Shown here piece by piece: positions 48,941 through 58,062 of a DNA stretch of 64,000 bases; within the stretch, counting starts at the first letter, position 1; each line of letters starts with the position of its first letter. The position numbers and the translations under genes are program-made. The notes beneath the pieces are model-generated. The model was given only the letters and a program-made list of their open reading frames with translations. It was not told the origin of the DNA and ran no database searches. Location: the NCBI GenBank assembly GCA_029961075.1, contig JASBVL010000002.1, positions 1-64,000 on the forward strand, written 5' to 3'. The stretch is from Sphaerobacter sp. (GTDB lineage Bacteria; Chloroflexota; Chloroflexia; Thermomicrobiales; Thermomicrobiaceae).

Positions 48941-49384
48941 TACCATCCTCCTAGACGCGCGCGCACATCCGGCTGCCGGTGACAAGGCAGCCCGCGGGCC
49001 CGTGGTGATTGCGATGCCGGAGCGTGGACCGCTGGCACTCGAGCAACAACAGTCTCGCGCAGATCTCGTCAGCCCCAGATCCGATCAAAATCGCATCACG
49101 TGGAGTGTAGAGCAGACACAGCGCATCGGCAACGTATGGCAACGCTCCCGGCGCGCCCGCTCCACGGGTTAACGGAGGAACCCGCGTACGGTCGCGCCTG
49201 ACCAGGGCCGCGCGCCAGCCCGCGGCGGGCCCATTCTAGCACGCGGACCCGGATGCGCGTCACGGGGCCATCGCGCCGCCCGCGTTGACGCGGCCCGTCG
49301 CCGGCCGGTACCATTGAACGACAGCCGCTTCAACGTCCGCCCGCGACGTCGAAGCTCCGTCGAGTCAGGCAACGAGGCACACCC
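48941..49384. other. non-coding region between divergent xerC/D and rseP
   Basis: No convincing gene. It holds the xerC/D promoter (49104-49132) and a 150-nt xerC/D leader. Short frames here have no conserved look and start upstream of the promoter. A purine-rich GGAGGAACCC near 49174 has no gene behind it. Confidence 0.5.
49104..49132 (-). promoter_or_regulatory. xerC/D promoter
   Basis: On the minus strand, TTGCCG (49127-49132), a 17-base spacer and TACACT (49104-49109). The predicted start is near 49097, about 155 nt before the ATG at 48940. Confidence 0.6.
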
Positions 49385-50704
49385 GTGAACGCACTCTACA
49401 TCGTCCCGATCCTGGCGATCTTGATTCTCGTCCATGAACTGGGGCACTTTGTCACCGCCCGCCTGGTGGGGATCAAGGTGGAGGAGTTTGGGATCGGGCT
49501 GCCACCGCGCCTGGTCGGCATCCGCCGCGGCGGCGTGATCTACTCGATCAACCTGATCCCGCTCGGGGGCTTCGTGCGCTTGCTCGGCGAGGACGGCAAG
49601 TCCCTCGCGCCGGGCAGCATGCAGTCGAAGTCACGGCTCCAGCGCACGCTCGTGCTCTCCGCCGGGTCGCTGATGAACCTCGTCCTGGCCCTCGTGCTGA
49701 TGACGGCCGTCGTCGGCCTGCAGGGCGAGGCCAGGCTGAACGTCTACGTCGCCGAGGTACAGCCCGACTCACCGGCTCAGCAAGCCGGGTGGCAGGCCGG
49801 CGATCGCTTCCTGCAGGTCGGCGGGCAGACCGTGACCTCGGTCGAGCAGGTCCAGCGCCTGACCGAGGACTTCAGCGGCCGGCCGATGCCGGTGACCCTC
49901 CTCCGCCACGGGGAGACGATCCAGACCGAAGTGGTGCCCCGCGAGCATCCGCCGGCGAACGCCGGGCGGACCGGGATCCTGATCACGAGTGCCGCCAACG
50001 CGCGGATCACGGTGGCAGAGGTCGATCCGGCCAGCCCCGCGGAGCAGGCGGGGCTGCGGCCCGGTGACGTGGTGACCGCCATCGACGGGCAGCCAATCGA
50101 GGACAGCTTCGCCTACCTCCAGTCGCTGCGCAACGCGGCGGGGCGGTCCGTGCAGATCGTGGTGGAGCGCGACGGCGCGCCGCAGCCCCTGACGCTGGCC
50201 GTCCCGGCCATGACCCCGGCCCAGTCGGAGCCGCACATCGGCGCGGCGGTGCGCCAGGACGTGCTGTATCACCGGCTGCCCTGGTGGCAGATCGTCCCGC
50301 GCGGCGTCAGCGAGACGTGGAGCGCGCTCGGCCAGATGTTCCACGGGCTGGTGCTCCTCATCCGGGGGGCGGTCCCGCTCAGCGGCGTGACCGGGCCGAT
50401 CGGGATGGGGCAGTTGACCTCGGAGGTCCTGGCCATCAGCAGTGCGCCGACCTGGGTCACGCTGGCCAACCTCACCGTGCTGCTGTCGCTCAACCTGGCC
50501 GTCCTGAACCTGCTGCCCTTCCCGGCCCTGGACGGCGGCCGCCTGGCCTTCGTCCTCATCGAGGCGATCCGCGGCCGGCGGGTGTCGCCGGAGAAGGAGG
50601 GGCTCGTCCACTTCGTCGGGCTGGTGCTGCTGCTCGCGGTCATGTTCGTCGTCGCCTTTGTCGACCTCGAGCGGCTGGTGAGCGGCCAGTCGTTCCTGCG
50701 TTAG
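49385..50704 (+). CDS. rseP: RIP metalloprotease RseP (site-2 protease)
   Basis: 439 residues, GTG start with GAGG 9 bases upstream. The first helix has the zinc motif HELGH (17-21). Two PDZ domains follow (about 115-185 with DSPAQQAGWQAGD, and 200-275 with ASPAEQAGLRPGDVV), then the C-terminal LLPFPALDGGR motif supplying the third ligand. It cleaves transmembrane segments, typically of anti-sigma factors after a first cut, or remnant signal peptides. It is followed by ispG, as in many bacteria; dxr, often in the same cluster, is absent. Confidence 0.93.
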   Translation: MNALYIVPILAILILVHELGHFVTARLVGIKVEEFGIGLPPRLVGIRRGGVIYSINLIPLGGFVRLLGEDGKSLAPGSMQSKSRLQRTLVLSAGSLMNLVLALVLMTAVVGLQGEARLNVYVAEVQPDSPAQQAGWQAGDRFLQVGGQTVTSVEQVQRLTEDFSGRPMPVTLLRHGETIQTEVVPREHPPANAGRTGILITSAANARITVAEVDPASPAEQAGLRPGDVVTAIDGQPIEDSFAYLQSLRNAAGRSVQIVVERDGAPQPLTLAVPAMTPAQSEPHIGAAVRQDVLYHRLPWWQIVPRGVSETWSALGQMFHGLVLLIRGAVPLSGVTGPIGMGQLTSEVLAISSAPTWVTLANLTVLLSLNLAVLNLLPFPALDGGRLAFVLIEAIRGRRVSPEKEGLVHFVGLVLLLAVMFVVAFVDLERLVSGQSFLR

Positions 50705-50785
50705 CCCTGCCCATGTCCCGCTGGACACCGCCTCAGCCGCTGCTGCACACTCACGGTGTGAAGCAGACTGGGCCGCACCAGGGGC

Positions 50786-50799
50786 GCCGGCATGCCGGC
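50786..50799. other. 14-base palindrome in the rseP-ispG gap
   Basis: GCCGGCATGCCGGC is a perfect palindrome 39 bases before the ispG ATG. No T-run follows. It may be a protein site or a small RNA hairpin. Confidence 0.3.
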
Positions 50800-50837
50800 A
50801 CCGCTGCCCGCGGCCGCACGAGGGAGGTTCACCGTCC

Positions 50838-51944
50838 ATGGTAGCCCCGCGTCGTCAGACCCGCGCCATCTACATCGGGGACGTGCAGATCGGCGGCGGC
50901 GCCCCGATCGTCGTCCAGTCGATGACCACGGCCGACACCCGTGACCCCAAGGCCACCCTGCGCCAGATCCACGAGCTCGCCGATGCCGGGTGCGAGGTGG
51001 TCCGGGTCGCCGTCCCCGACCGCGTGGCCGCGGCGGCGCTGCCGGAGATCGTGCCCCACTCGCCCGTCCCGCTCGTCGCCGACATCCACTTTGAGCACAC
51101 CCTGGCGCTCAAGGCCATCGAAGCCGGCATCCACGGCCTGCGCCTCAACCCCGGCAACATCCGCAAGCCGGAGGATGTGCGCGAGGTCGTCGCCAAGGCC
51201 AAGGAGCGGCACATCCCCATCCGGATCGGCGTCAACTTCGGCTCGCTGCCGCCTATGAGTCGCGAGTTCGTCGACGAGATGGCGGCGCAGAACGCGACCC
51301 AGGTGGAGCTGATCGCCGAGCACATGGTCCGCACCGCGCTGGGCCACGTGAAGATCCTGGAGGACCTCGACTTCGGCGACATCAAGATCTCGCTGAAGGC
51401 GTTCGAGCTGCCGGTCATGCTGGAAGCCTACCGGCGCATGGCGCGGCTCAACGACTATCCCCTGCACCTGGGCGTCACCGAGGCCGGCACGCCCAAGAGC
51501 GGCACGATCCGCTCGGCGATCGGCGTCGGCACCCTGCTCGAGGAGGGCATCGGCGACACCATCCGGATCTCCCTGACCACCGACCCGGTCGAGGAGGTCT
51601 ACGTCGCGTATGAGATCCTCAAGAGCCTCGGGCTGCGGCAGCGCGGCGCCACGCTGGTCGCGTGCCCGACCTGCGGTCGGGTCGAGGTCGACCTGTTCCG
51701 GCTGGCCAACGAGGTCGACGAGTACCTTAAGACCATCAAGGCGCCGATCAAGGTCGCGGTCATGGGCTGCGTCGTCAACGGACCGGGCGAGGCGCGCGAC
51801 TCCGATGTCGGGGTCGCGGCGGGCCGCGGCAAGGGCGTGATCTTCCGCAAGGGGAAGATCGTCCGCAAGGTCGACGAGGCCGAGATCGTCCCCGCGCTGA
51901 AGGAAGAGATCGCGACGATCCTGGCCGAGCGTGGCGACGCCTGA
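50838..51944 (+). CDS. ispG: 4-hydroxy-3-methylbut-2-enyl diphosphate synthase
   Basis: 368 residues. The N-terminal TIM barrel begins IYIGDVQIGGGAPIVVQSMTTADTRD; the C-terminal [4Fe-4S] domain has Cys276, Cys279 and Cys311 with Glu318 (CPTCGR, GCVVNGPGEA). It converts MEcPP to HMBPP in the MEP isoprenoid pathway, which supplies the polyprenyl synthase at 7523. GGGAGG lies 11 bases before the ATG. It is one of two rightward genes after rseP and is separated from it by 133 bases. Confidence 0.96.
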   Translation: MVAPRRQTRAIYIGDVQIGGGAPIVVQSMTTADTRDPKATLRQIHELADAGCEVVRVAVPDRVAAAALPEIVPHSPVPLVADIHFEHTLALKAIEAGIHGLRLNPGNIRKPEDVREVVAKAKERHIPIRIGVNFGSLPPMSREFVDEMAAQNATQVELIAEHMVRTALGHVKILEDLDFGDIKISLKAFELPVMLEAYRRMARLNDYPLHLGVTEAGTPKSGTIRSAIGVGTLLEEGIGDTIRISLTTDPVEEVYVAYEILKSLGLRQRGATLVACPTCGRVEVDLFRLANEVDEYLKTIKAPIKVAVMGCVVNGPGEARDSDVGVAAGRGKGVIFRKGKIVRKVDEAEIVPALKEEIATILAERGDA

Positions 51945-51988
51945 GCCGGCCCTGCGCGGGCCGCGCGGTGTGCCTGACGGAGTGGGAG

Positions 51989-52654
51989 ATGCCCTCGGCG
52001 CACGGGTTCCTCGACATCACCCTGGCCCTCGGGCCGCATCTCCCCGTCTGGCCAGGTGATCCCACCATCCGGCTCGACCCGGCCGCCCGCATCGCGGCTG
52101 GGGATGGGGTGAACGTGTCCAGGTTGCAGCTCGGCACGCACGCCGGCACCCACCTGGATCCCCCGTTCCATGTCCGCGACGACGGCGCGCGCGTCGACGA
52201 GCTCCCGCTCGACGCGCTGATCGGGCCTTGCTGGGTCTGCGACCTCACCCCTCTGACCGCGCATATCGATGCCGGCGACCTGCGGCGCGCGGGCATCCCC
52301 GCGGGGACCCAGCGCCTGCTGCTCAAGACGCGCAACTCGCGGCTCTGGAGCACGCAGCCGCACGCCTTCACCGACGACTTCGTCGCCCTGACCCCTGCGG
52401 CGGCCCGGTGGGTCGTCGATGCCGGAATCCGCCTGATCGGGATCGACTACCTCTCGATCGAGCCGTTCGACGGGGACGGCGAGACGCACCGCATCCTGCT
52501 CTCGGCCGGCGTCATCGCCGTGGAGGGGCTCGACCTCGGCCGGGTCAGCCCGGGCGCCTATACCCTGCTCTGCCTGCCGCTCAAGATCGCCGGGGGCGAC
52601 GGCGCCCCCTGCCGCGCCGTCCTGGCGCCGCTCGCGTTCGGAGGCCAGCCATGA
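51989..52654 (+). CDS. cyclase family protein (kynurenine formamidase-like)
   Basis: 221 residues. The zinc-hydrolase motif HAGTHLDPPFHV (HxGTHxDxPxH) is intact, with LALGPHLPVWPGDP at the N-terminus and IGIDYLSIEP mid-chain. The family includes KynB arylformamidase and isatin hydrolase; no kynurenine genes are near. The ATG at 51989 follows GGAG at 6 bases; a GTG 21 bases upstream is weaker. Its stop overlaps the pfkB-family ATG (ATGA). Confidence 0.85.
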   Translation: MPSAHGFLDITLALGPHLPVWPGDPTIRLDPAARIAAGDGVNVSRLQLGTHAGTHLDPPFHVRDDGARVDELPLDALIGPCWVCDLTPLTAHIDAGDLRRAGIPAGTQRLLLKTRNSRLWSTQPHAFTDDFVALTPAAARWVVDAGIRLIGIDYLSIEPFDGDGETHRILLSAGVIAVEGLDLGRVSPGAYTLLCLPLKIAGGDGAPCRAVLAPLAFGGQP

Positions 52655-53607
52655 CCGGCGTCCGCGTCGCCGCCTTCGGCCTCACCTCGTGGGATGAGCT
52701 GCTCTTCACCGATCGCCACCCGGCCCCCGGCGACTACGCGATCGTCCACCGCGCCGTGGAGCAGCCCGGCGGCACCACGGCGAACCTCGCGGTCGCGCTC
52801 GCCCGGCTGGGCGTCCACGTATCGCTGGCCGCCATGGTCGGGGACGATGCCGAGGGACGGCGGCTCCGAGAGGAGCTCGCGGCAGCCGGAGTCGACATCC
52901 GCCACGTCCGGACCCGCGCCAGCGAGCCGACCGACCGCTCCACCATCATCGTGGCCGGGGAAGGCGCGGCGGCCGATCGCACCATCGTGTGGCGGCGCGG
53001 TGCCCGGCTGCGCCGCGGCGATCATCTCCCGATCGAGGAGTTCTTCGCCTACGACCTGGTGGTGGTCGACGTCGATGACCCGCGGCTCCGGCGCCTCATC
53101 GTCGATCTGTCGATGCACGTCTCCCCGCGCACCCGGCTCCTCGGCCCGCTGGTGTACCTCACCACGCTCGACCCGGCGACCGGCCTCGACCTCGCCCTGC
53201 GCCACGACTACGTGGTCGGCAACGCCACCGAGCTGTGCTACCTCACCGGCGCGCCGGACCTCCCGGCGGCGCTCGCCGTGCTGCGCGAGGAGATGATCCT
53301 GTCGCAGACCCGGCTGGCGGCGATCACCTGCGGCGCGGACGGCTGCGTGCTCGTCGACCGCGACCGCGTGGTGACGGTCCCGGCCTTCGACGTCGAGGTG
53401 GTCGACCCAACCGGCGCCGGCGACGCGTTCGCCGCAGGGCTGGCGCTGGGCATCGTCAGTCGCTGGGATCTGGCGCAGATCGGGCGCTTCGCCAACGCGA
53501 TGGGCGCGCTCGCCACGCGCTGCCCCGGCGCGCAGGCCGGCCTGCCTCGCCGCGGCGAGGTCGAGCGCTTCCTCGCGGCCGCGCCCGTGCGCGAGCCAGT
53601 CCGATGA
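52651..53607 (+). CDS. PfkB-family carbohydrate kinase
   Basis: 318 residues, ribokinase fold. N-terminal GGTTANLAVALARLGVHV (substrate glycine pair), the VVGNATELCYLTG segment and the C-terminal VDPTGAGDAFAAGLALG with catalytic Asp and anion hole. It phosphorylates a sugar or sugar-like alcohol; substrate not predictable. Translationally coupled at both ends: ATGA overlap with the cyclase gene and with queG. Confidence 0.88.
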   Translation: MTGVRVAAFGLTSWDELLFTDRHPAPGDYAIVHRAVEQPGGTTANLAVALARLGVHVSLAAMVGDDAEGRRLREELAAAGVDIRHVRTRASEPTDRSTIIVAGEGAAADRTIVWRRGARLRRGDHLPIEEFFAYDLVVVDVDDPRLRRLIVDLSMHVSPRTRLLGPLVYLTTLDPATGLDLALRHDYVVGNATELCYLTGAPDLPAALAVLREEMILSQTRLAAITCGADGCVLVDRDRVVTVPAFDVEVVDPTGAGDAFAAGLALGIVSRWDLAQIGRFANAMGALATRCPGAQAGLPRRGEVERFLAAAPVREPVR

Positions 53608-54767
53608 GCGGCATCGACCGGGTCCGCCTCCGCCAGCTCGCGGCCGCCGCGCGCCTCACGCTCCTCGGCGTCACCACCGCGGAGCCGTTCCACGAGCTGG
53701 CCGCGCTGCTGGAGGCGCACATCCGCGCCGGGCACATGGCCGGGCTCGACTGGTTCACCGAGGAGCGCGCCCGCTTCTCGGCCGACCCGCGCAACCTGCA
53801 CCCCACCGCGCGCAGCATCGTCAGCGTCGGCCTGCCCTACTGGCAGCCCGACATCGTGCCGCCCGACGACGGGGTCCCGCGCGGCCGCATCGCCCGCTAC
53901 GCCTGGGGCCGCGACTACCACGCGACGCTGAAGGCCCGCATGCGGGACCTGCACGCGCGCCTGGAGCAGGAACTCGGCCGACCGCTCGAGGCCCGCTTCC
54001 TGGTCGACACGGCGCGCATCGTCGACCGCGCCGCCGCGGCGCGCTCGGGGCTGGGCTGGTACGGCAAGAACACGATGATCCTCGTGCCCGGCCACGGCTC
54101 CTGGGTCATGTTGGGGGAGCTGGTCCTCGACATCGACCTGGAGCCGTCACCCCCGCTGCGCCCGAAGTGCGGGCGCTGCACCCGCTGCCTGGACGCCTGT
54201 CCCACCGGGGCGCTGATCGATGCCTACCGCCTGCACACCCCGCACTGCATCTCCTACCTCACCATCGAGCTGCGAGGCGCCATCCCGCGGCATCTGCGGC
54301 CGCTGATGGGCAATTGGGTCTTCGGCTGCGACATCTGCCAGGAGCTCTGCCCCTACACCGGCGCCGCGGCCCCGAGCGCCGACCCGGACGTCCGCCCGGA
54401 GCGGATCGAGCACGCCTTCCCCGCGCTCCACTGGCTCCTGCGCATGTCCGAGGAGGAGTTCCGCGCCGTCTACCGCGGGCGCGCCGTGCTGCGGGCCAAG
54501 CGGCGTGGCCTGGCCCGCAACGCCGCGGTGGCCCTGGGGAACGTGGGCACCCGCGCCGACCTGGCGCTCCTGGAAGAGGTCGCGACCGCGCACGACCTGC
54601 CGCTGGTGCGGGGGCACGCGGCCTGGGCCATCGCGCGCATCGCGGGCGCCGACAGCCTCCCAGCCCTGCGCGCCATACTGGACCGCGAGCAGGACCCGGC
54701 CGTCCGCGAGGAGCTCCGGGCGATCCTCGACGACCCGCCCCCGCCCCGCTGCCAGTGCGCTGCCTGA
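53604..54767 (+). CDS. queG: epoxyqueuosine reductase QueG
   Basis: 387 residues. An N-terminal corrinoid-binding domain, then two [4Fe-4S] motifs, CGRCTRCLDACPTGAL and CDICQELCPYTG, then a C-terminal HEAT-like repeat tail (about 300-375). It performs the last step of queuosine synthesis in tRNA using cobalamin. Other que genes are not in the window. The ATG overlaps the pfkB-family stop by four bases; the coupling of a tRNA-modification gene to a sugar kinase is odd. Confidence 0.93.
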   Translation: MSGIDRVRLRQLAAAARLTLLGVTTAEPFHELAALLEAHIRAGHMAGLDWFTEERARFSADPRNLHPTARSIVSVGLPYWQPDIVPPDDGVPRGRIARYAWGRDYHATLKARMRDLHARLEQELGRPLEARFLVDTARIVDRAAAARSGLGWYGKNTMILVPGHGSWVMLGELVLDIDLEPSPPLRPKCGRCTRCLDACPTGALIDAYRLHTPHCISYLTIELRGAIPRHLRPLMGNWVFGCDICQELCPYTGAAAPSADPDVRPERIEHAFPALHWLLRMSEEEFRAVYRGRAVLRAKRRGLARNAAVALGNVGTRADLALLEEVATAHDLPLVRGHAAWAIARIAGADSLPALRAILDREQDPAVREELRAILDDPPPPRCQCAA

Positions 54768-54772
54768 GCCGC

Positions 54773-54778
54773 TATACT
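54773..54778 (+). promoter_or_regulatory. coaX -10 element
   Basis: TATACT five bases beyond the queG stop codon, with a predicted start near 54785, 70 nt before the coaX ATG. The -35 would lie in queG coding sequence and is not clear. Confidence 0.45.
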
Positions 54779-54854
54779 GCGGCCGGCCGAGCCTCGGGTC
54801 CAGGGAGCCGTGCGCCTGGCGGCGGCACAGCGCCGGCAAGCGAGAGGAGAGGGT

Positions 54855-55637
54855 ATGCTGCTCGCGGTCGACATCGGCAACACCAACATCGTCGTGGGCG
54901 TCTTCCAGGACGACCGCCTGCTGACGAGCTGGCGGATGGAGAGCGACCGCGCGCGGATGGCCGATGAGTGGTGGGCACTCCTGAGCACCCTGGCCGCGAG
55001 CGACGGGATCGACCTGCGCGCCGTCGATGGCGCGATCATCGCCAGCGGCGTCCCGCAGCTCGCGACCACGTTCCGCACGTTGATCCGCCGCCGCCTGCAC
55101 CGCGAGCCGATCGAGGTGAGCGCCGCCCTCGACCTCGGCATCCGCGTCTGCACCGACAACCCGATGGAGGTCGGGGCCGACCGCCTGGCCAACGCGGTCG
55201 CCGCGCACCATCGCGGCCCGGGCCCCTGGGTCGTTGTCGACTTCGGCACCGCGACCACGCTCGACATCGTCTCGCCCGCGGGCGACTACCTGGGCGGCGC
55301 CATCGCCCCGGGCGTCCTCGTCGCGCTGGAAGCGCTCACCGCCCGGGCGGCGCGCCTCCAGGCGGTGGACCTCGTGCTGCCGGAGCGCGCCATCGGCCGC
55401 AATACCCGCCAGGCGATCCAGTCCGGCACCCTGCTGGGCTACCTCGGCCTGATCGAGGGGCTGCTCGCCCGCGTCACGGCCGAACTGGGTCAGACCCCCA
55501 ACGTGGTCGTGACCGGCGGCCTCGGCGAGCTCTTCGTGCGCCACTCCCCGGCGCTCGCCGATTACGACCCCGACCTCACCCTGATCGGCCTCGCACTCAT
55601 CTACCGCCGCCTCGTCGCCCAGCGTGGCGCGGCCTAA
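54855..55637 (+). CDS. coaX: type III pantothenate kinase
   Basis: 260 residues, ASKHA fold. MLLAVDIGNTNIVVGVF is the phosphate-binding start; the family motifs NPMEVGADRLAN, VVDFGTATTLDIV and GGAIAPGVLVALEALTARAARL follow. It phosphorylates pantothenate in CoA synthesis and, unlike CoaA, is not inhibited by CoA. The ATG at 54855 is preceded by AGAGGAGAGGG; the longer frame starts in the leader. A TATACT (54773-54778) likely starts its transcript. Confidence 0.95.
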   Translation: MLLAVDIGNTNIVVGVFQDDRLLTSWRMESDRARMADEWWALLSTLAASDGIDLRAVDGAIIASGVPQLATTFRTLIRRRLHREPIEVSAALDLGIRVCTDNPMEVGADRLANAVAAHHRGPGPWVVVDFGTATTLDIVSPAGDYLGGAIAPGVLVALEALTARAARLQAVDLVLPERAIGRNTRQAIQSGTLLGYLGLIEGLLARVTAELGQTPNVVVTGGLGELFVRHSPALADYDPDLTLIGLALIYRRLVAQRGAA

Positions 55638-55707
55638 CGGCCGCGCCCTCACCGCGATGCCGCACGGGCGGGCGCGCCCTCGTGGGCCGACGCCGAGTTC
55701 CCCCTGG

Positions 55708-55735
55708 TTGCTCACTTCAAGGGGCACGCTATAAT
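55708..55735 (+). promoter_or_regulatory. promoter of the EF-G-like gene
   Basis: TTGCTC (55708-55713), a 16-base spacer and perfect TATAAT (55730-55735). The predicted leader is about 140 nt before the GTG at 55881. Confidence 0.6.
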
Positions 55736-55880
55736 ACGTCAATGCCGACAGATAGCAGGCGTCACCCGCGCAACGGTGCCGCTCTAGTATTGGCCCCGAG
55801 GGCAACGGTAGCCGATGTCATCGGCTCTCCAGCCGGGGCATCCCCTACCACCCCCGCGGGCCGCTGGGTGGAGGGAACCG

Positions 55881-57962
55881 GTGAGAACCTACACGGTGGA
55901 ACGCATCCGGAACGTCGGCCTCTTCTCGCATGGCGGTGCCGGGAAGACGTCGTTGACCGAGGCCATGGCCTTCCTGACCCACGCCACCACCCGCCTGGGT
56001 CGCGTCGAGGATGGCAACACGGTCTCTGACTGGGACCCCGACGAGATCAAGCGGCAGATCTCCATCACCACCAGCCTGGTGCCCGTCGAGTGGCGTGACC
56101 ACAAGCTCAACCTGCTCGACGCCCCCGGGTATGCCGACTTCGTCGGGGAGATCCGCGGCGCCATGCGCGTGTGCGACGTGGCCCTCATCCTCCTGGATGC
56201 CTCGGCCGGGGTCGAGGTCGGCACCGAGCAGATCTGGGAGGCCGCGACCGCCGTCGACAGACCGCGCGTGCTGTTCATCAACAAGATGGATCGGGAGAAC
56301 GCCAACTTCGAGAGCAGCCTGAGCGCGGCGCAGCAGGCCTTCGGCCCGGCCGTCGTTCCGGTGCAGCTCCCGATCGGCGCCGAGAAGCAGTTCACCGGGG
56401 TGATCGATCTGCTCAGCCGCCAGGCGTACCAGTTCGGCGACGGCAAGGATGGCACGCTCACCCCGATCGACATCCCGGCCGCCCTGGCCGATGCCGTGGA
56501 GGCGCAGCGGACCGCGCTGGTCGAGAAGATCTGCGAGTCCGACGAAGAGCTGACGCTGCGCTACCTGGAGGACGACGAGATCACCGTCGACGAGCTCCGC
56601 CAGGGGCTCAAGGCGGGCATTGCCGCCGGCACGCTCGTCCCCGTCTTCGTCGGCGCCGCCACCGCCTGCAAGGCCGTGACCCTCCTGCTCGACGCCATCG
56701 TGGATTACTTCCCCAGCCCGGCCGGCACCACGGCGCGCGATGCCGCGGGCAACGAGGTCGCGCTGACGCCCGACCCCGCCGGCCCGCTCGCCGCGGTCGT
56801 CTTCAAGACGGTGGCCGACCCCTTCGTCGGCAAACTCTCCTACTTCCGCGTCTACTCCGGGACGATCAGATCCGACTCCCACGCGTTCAACACGACGCGT
56901 GGGCACGACGAGCGCCTGGGCCAGCTCTACGTCATGCGCGGCAAGGAGCAGCTCAACGTCGCCGAGGCGGGGCCGGGCGACATCGCCGCGGTCGCCAAGC
57001 TGCAGGTGACCGCCACCGGCGACACGCTCAGCGATGCCCAGCACCGCCTCACCCTCCCAGGCATCGAGTTCCCGCATCCCTCCTTCGCCGCGGCCGTCAC
57101 CCCCAAGACCAAGAGCGACCTGGACAAGATGGGCACCGCGATCCAGCGGCTGCTCGAGGAGGACCCCACCCTCCAGGTCTCGCGCGACAGCCGGACCGGC
57201 GAGACGATCCTCGCCGGGCTCGGTGAGTCGCACGTCCAGATCGCGCTCGACCGCATGGCGCGGAAGTTCGGGGTGCACGTCGAGCTGGGCCTGCCGCAGG
57301 TCGCCTACCGGGAGACGATCTCGGTTCCGGTGCGCGGTGTGGAGTACAAGCACAAGAAGCAGACCGGCGGGCATGGCCAGTACGGCCACGTCTTCCTCGA
57401 CGTCGAGCCGCTCCCCGACGCCGACTTCCAGTTTGAGGAGCGGATCGTCGGCGGCGTCGTCCCGAAGCAGTTCATCCCGGCCGTCGAGAAGGGGGTGCGC
57501 GAGGCCATGGAGGAGGGCCCCCTGGCGGGCTACCCGATGGTCAACGTCAAGGTGACCCTCACCGACGGCTCCTACCACTCGGTCGACTCGTCGGAGATGG
57601 CCTTCAAGATCGCGGCGGCGCAGGCGTTCAAGAAAGCCGCCCTGCAGGCCAAGCCGATCCTCCTCGAGCCCATAATGCACCTCCGGGTCACCGTGCCCGA
57701 GAACCACATGGGCGACGTGATGAGCGACCTGAACAGCAAGCGCGCCCAGGTGCAGGGCATGGACCCCGGCAGCAACGGCCTGACGACGATCGTGGCGCTG
57801 GTGCCAGCAGCCGAGGTGCAACGCTACGCCACCGACCTGCGCTCGATCACCCAGGGGCGCGGCACCTTCACCGTCGAGTTCAGCCACTACCAGCCCGTGC
57901 CGCCGCACCTGACCGAGCAGATCATCGCCGCGGCCAAGTCACGGGAGACGGCGCACGCCTAG
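55881..57962 (+). CDS. elongation factor G-like GTPase (EF-G paralogue)
   Basis: 693 residues with the five EF-G domains. The G1 loop is SHGGAGKTSL in place of the canonical AHIDAGKTT, G3 DAPGYADF, G4 NKMDREN. Domains III-V follow (HPSFAAAVTPKTKSDLDKM, GGHGQYGHVFLDVEPL, the C-terminal MGDVMSDLNSKRAQVQGMD). The altered G1 matches the EF-G-like/FusA2 subgroup (Thermus EF-G-2 type), not the main translocase. The GTG at 55881 has GGAGGGAACC just upstream; an ATG at 55815 lacks a ribosome site. A strong terminator follows. Confidence 0.88.
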   Translation: MRTYTVERIRNVGLFSHGGAGKTSLTEAMAFLTHATTRLGRVEDGNTVSDWDPDEIKRQISITTSLVPVEWRDHKLNLLDAPGYADFVGEIRGAMRVCDVALILLDASAGVEVGTEQIWEAATAVDRPRVLFINKMDRENANFESSLSAAQQAFGPAVVPVQLPIGAEKQFTGVIDLLSRQAYQFGDGKDGTLTPIDIPAALADAVEAQRTALVEKICESDEELTLRYLEDDEITVDELRQGLKAGIAAGTLVPVFVGAATACKAVTLLLDAIVDYFPSPAGTTARDAAGNEVALTPDPAGPLAAVVFKTVADPFVGKLSYFRVYSGTIRSDSHAFNTTRGHDERLGQLYVMRGKEQLNVAEAGPGDIAAVAKLQVTATGDTLSDAQHRLTLPGIEFPHPSFAAAVTPKTKSDLDKMGTAIQRLLEEDPTLQVSRDSRTGETILAGLGESHVQIALDRMARKFGVHVELGLPQVAYRETISVPVRGVEYKHKKQTGGHGQYGHVFLDVEPLPDADFQFEERIVGGVVPKQFIPAVEKGVREAMEEGPLAGYPMVNVKVTLTDGSYHSVDSSEMAFKIAAAQAFKKAALQAKPILLEPIMHLRVTVPENHMGDVMSDLNSKRAQVQGMDPGSNGLTTIVALVPAAEVQRYATDLRSITQGRGTFTVEFSHYQPVPPHLTEQIIAAAKSRETAHA

Positions 57963-57984
57963 CACCCAGACCCATCGCCCGTGT

Positions 57985-58042
57985 ACCCTCACCCTGCCCG
58001 GCCCAGCGCCGGGCGCAGGGCGGACAGGGTGAGGGTTTTGTT
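57985..58042 (+). terminator. rho-independent terminator of the EF-G-like gene
   Basis: A 12-bp stem ACCCTCACCCTG (57985-57996) with CAGGGTGAGGGT (58025-58036), an inner CGGC/GCCG pair, and TTTTGTTG directly after. It lies 22 bases past the stop codon. Confidence 0.8.
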
Positions 58043-58062
58043 GTGCAGCGAGAGGATCGCGT

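Noticed and set aside
48951-49142. Small minus-strand open frame upstream of xerC/D
   Set aside because: Its start lies upstream of the predicted transcription start and it has no ribosome site.
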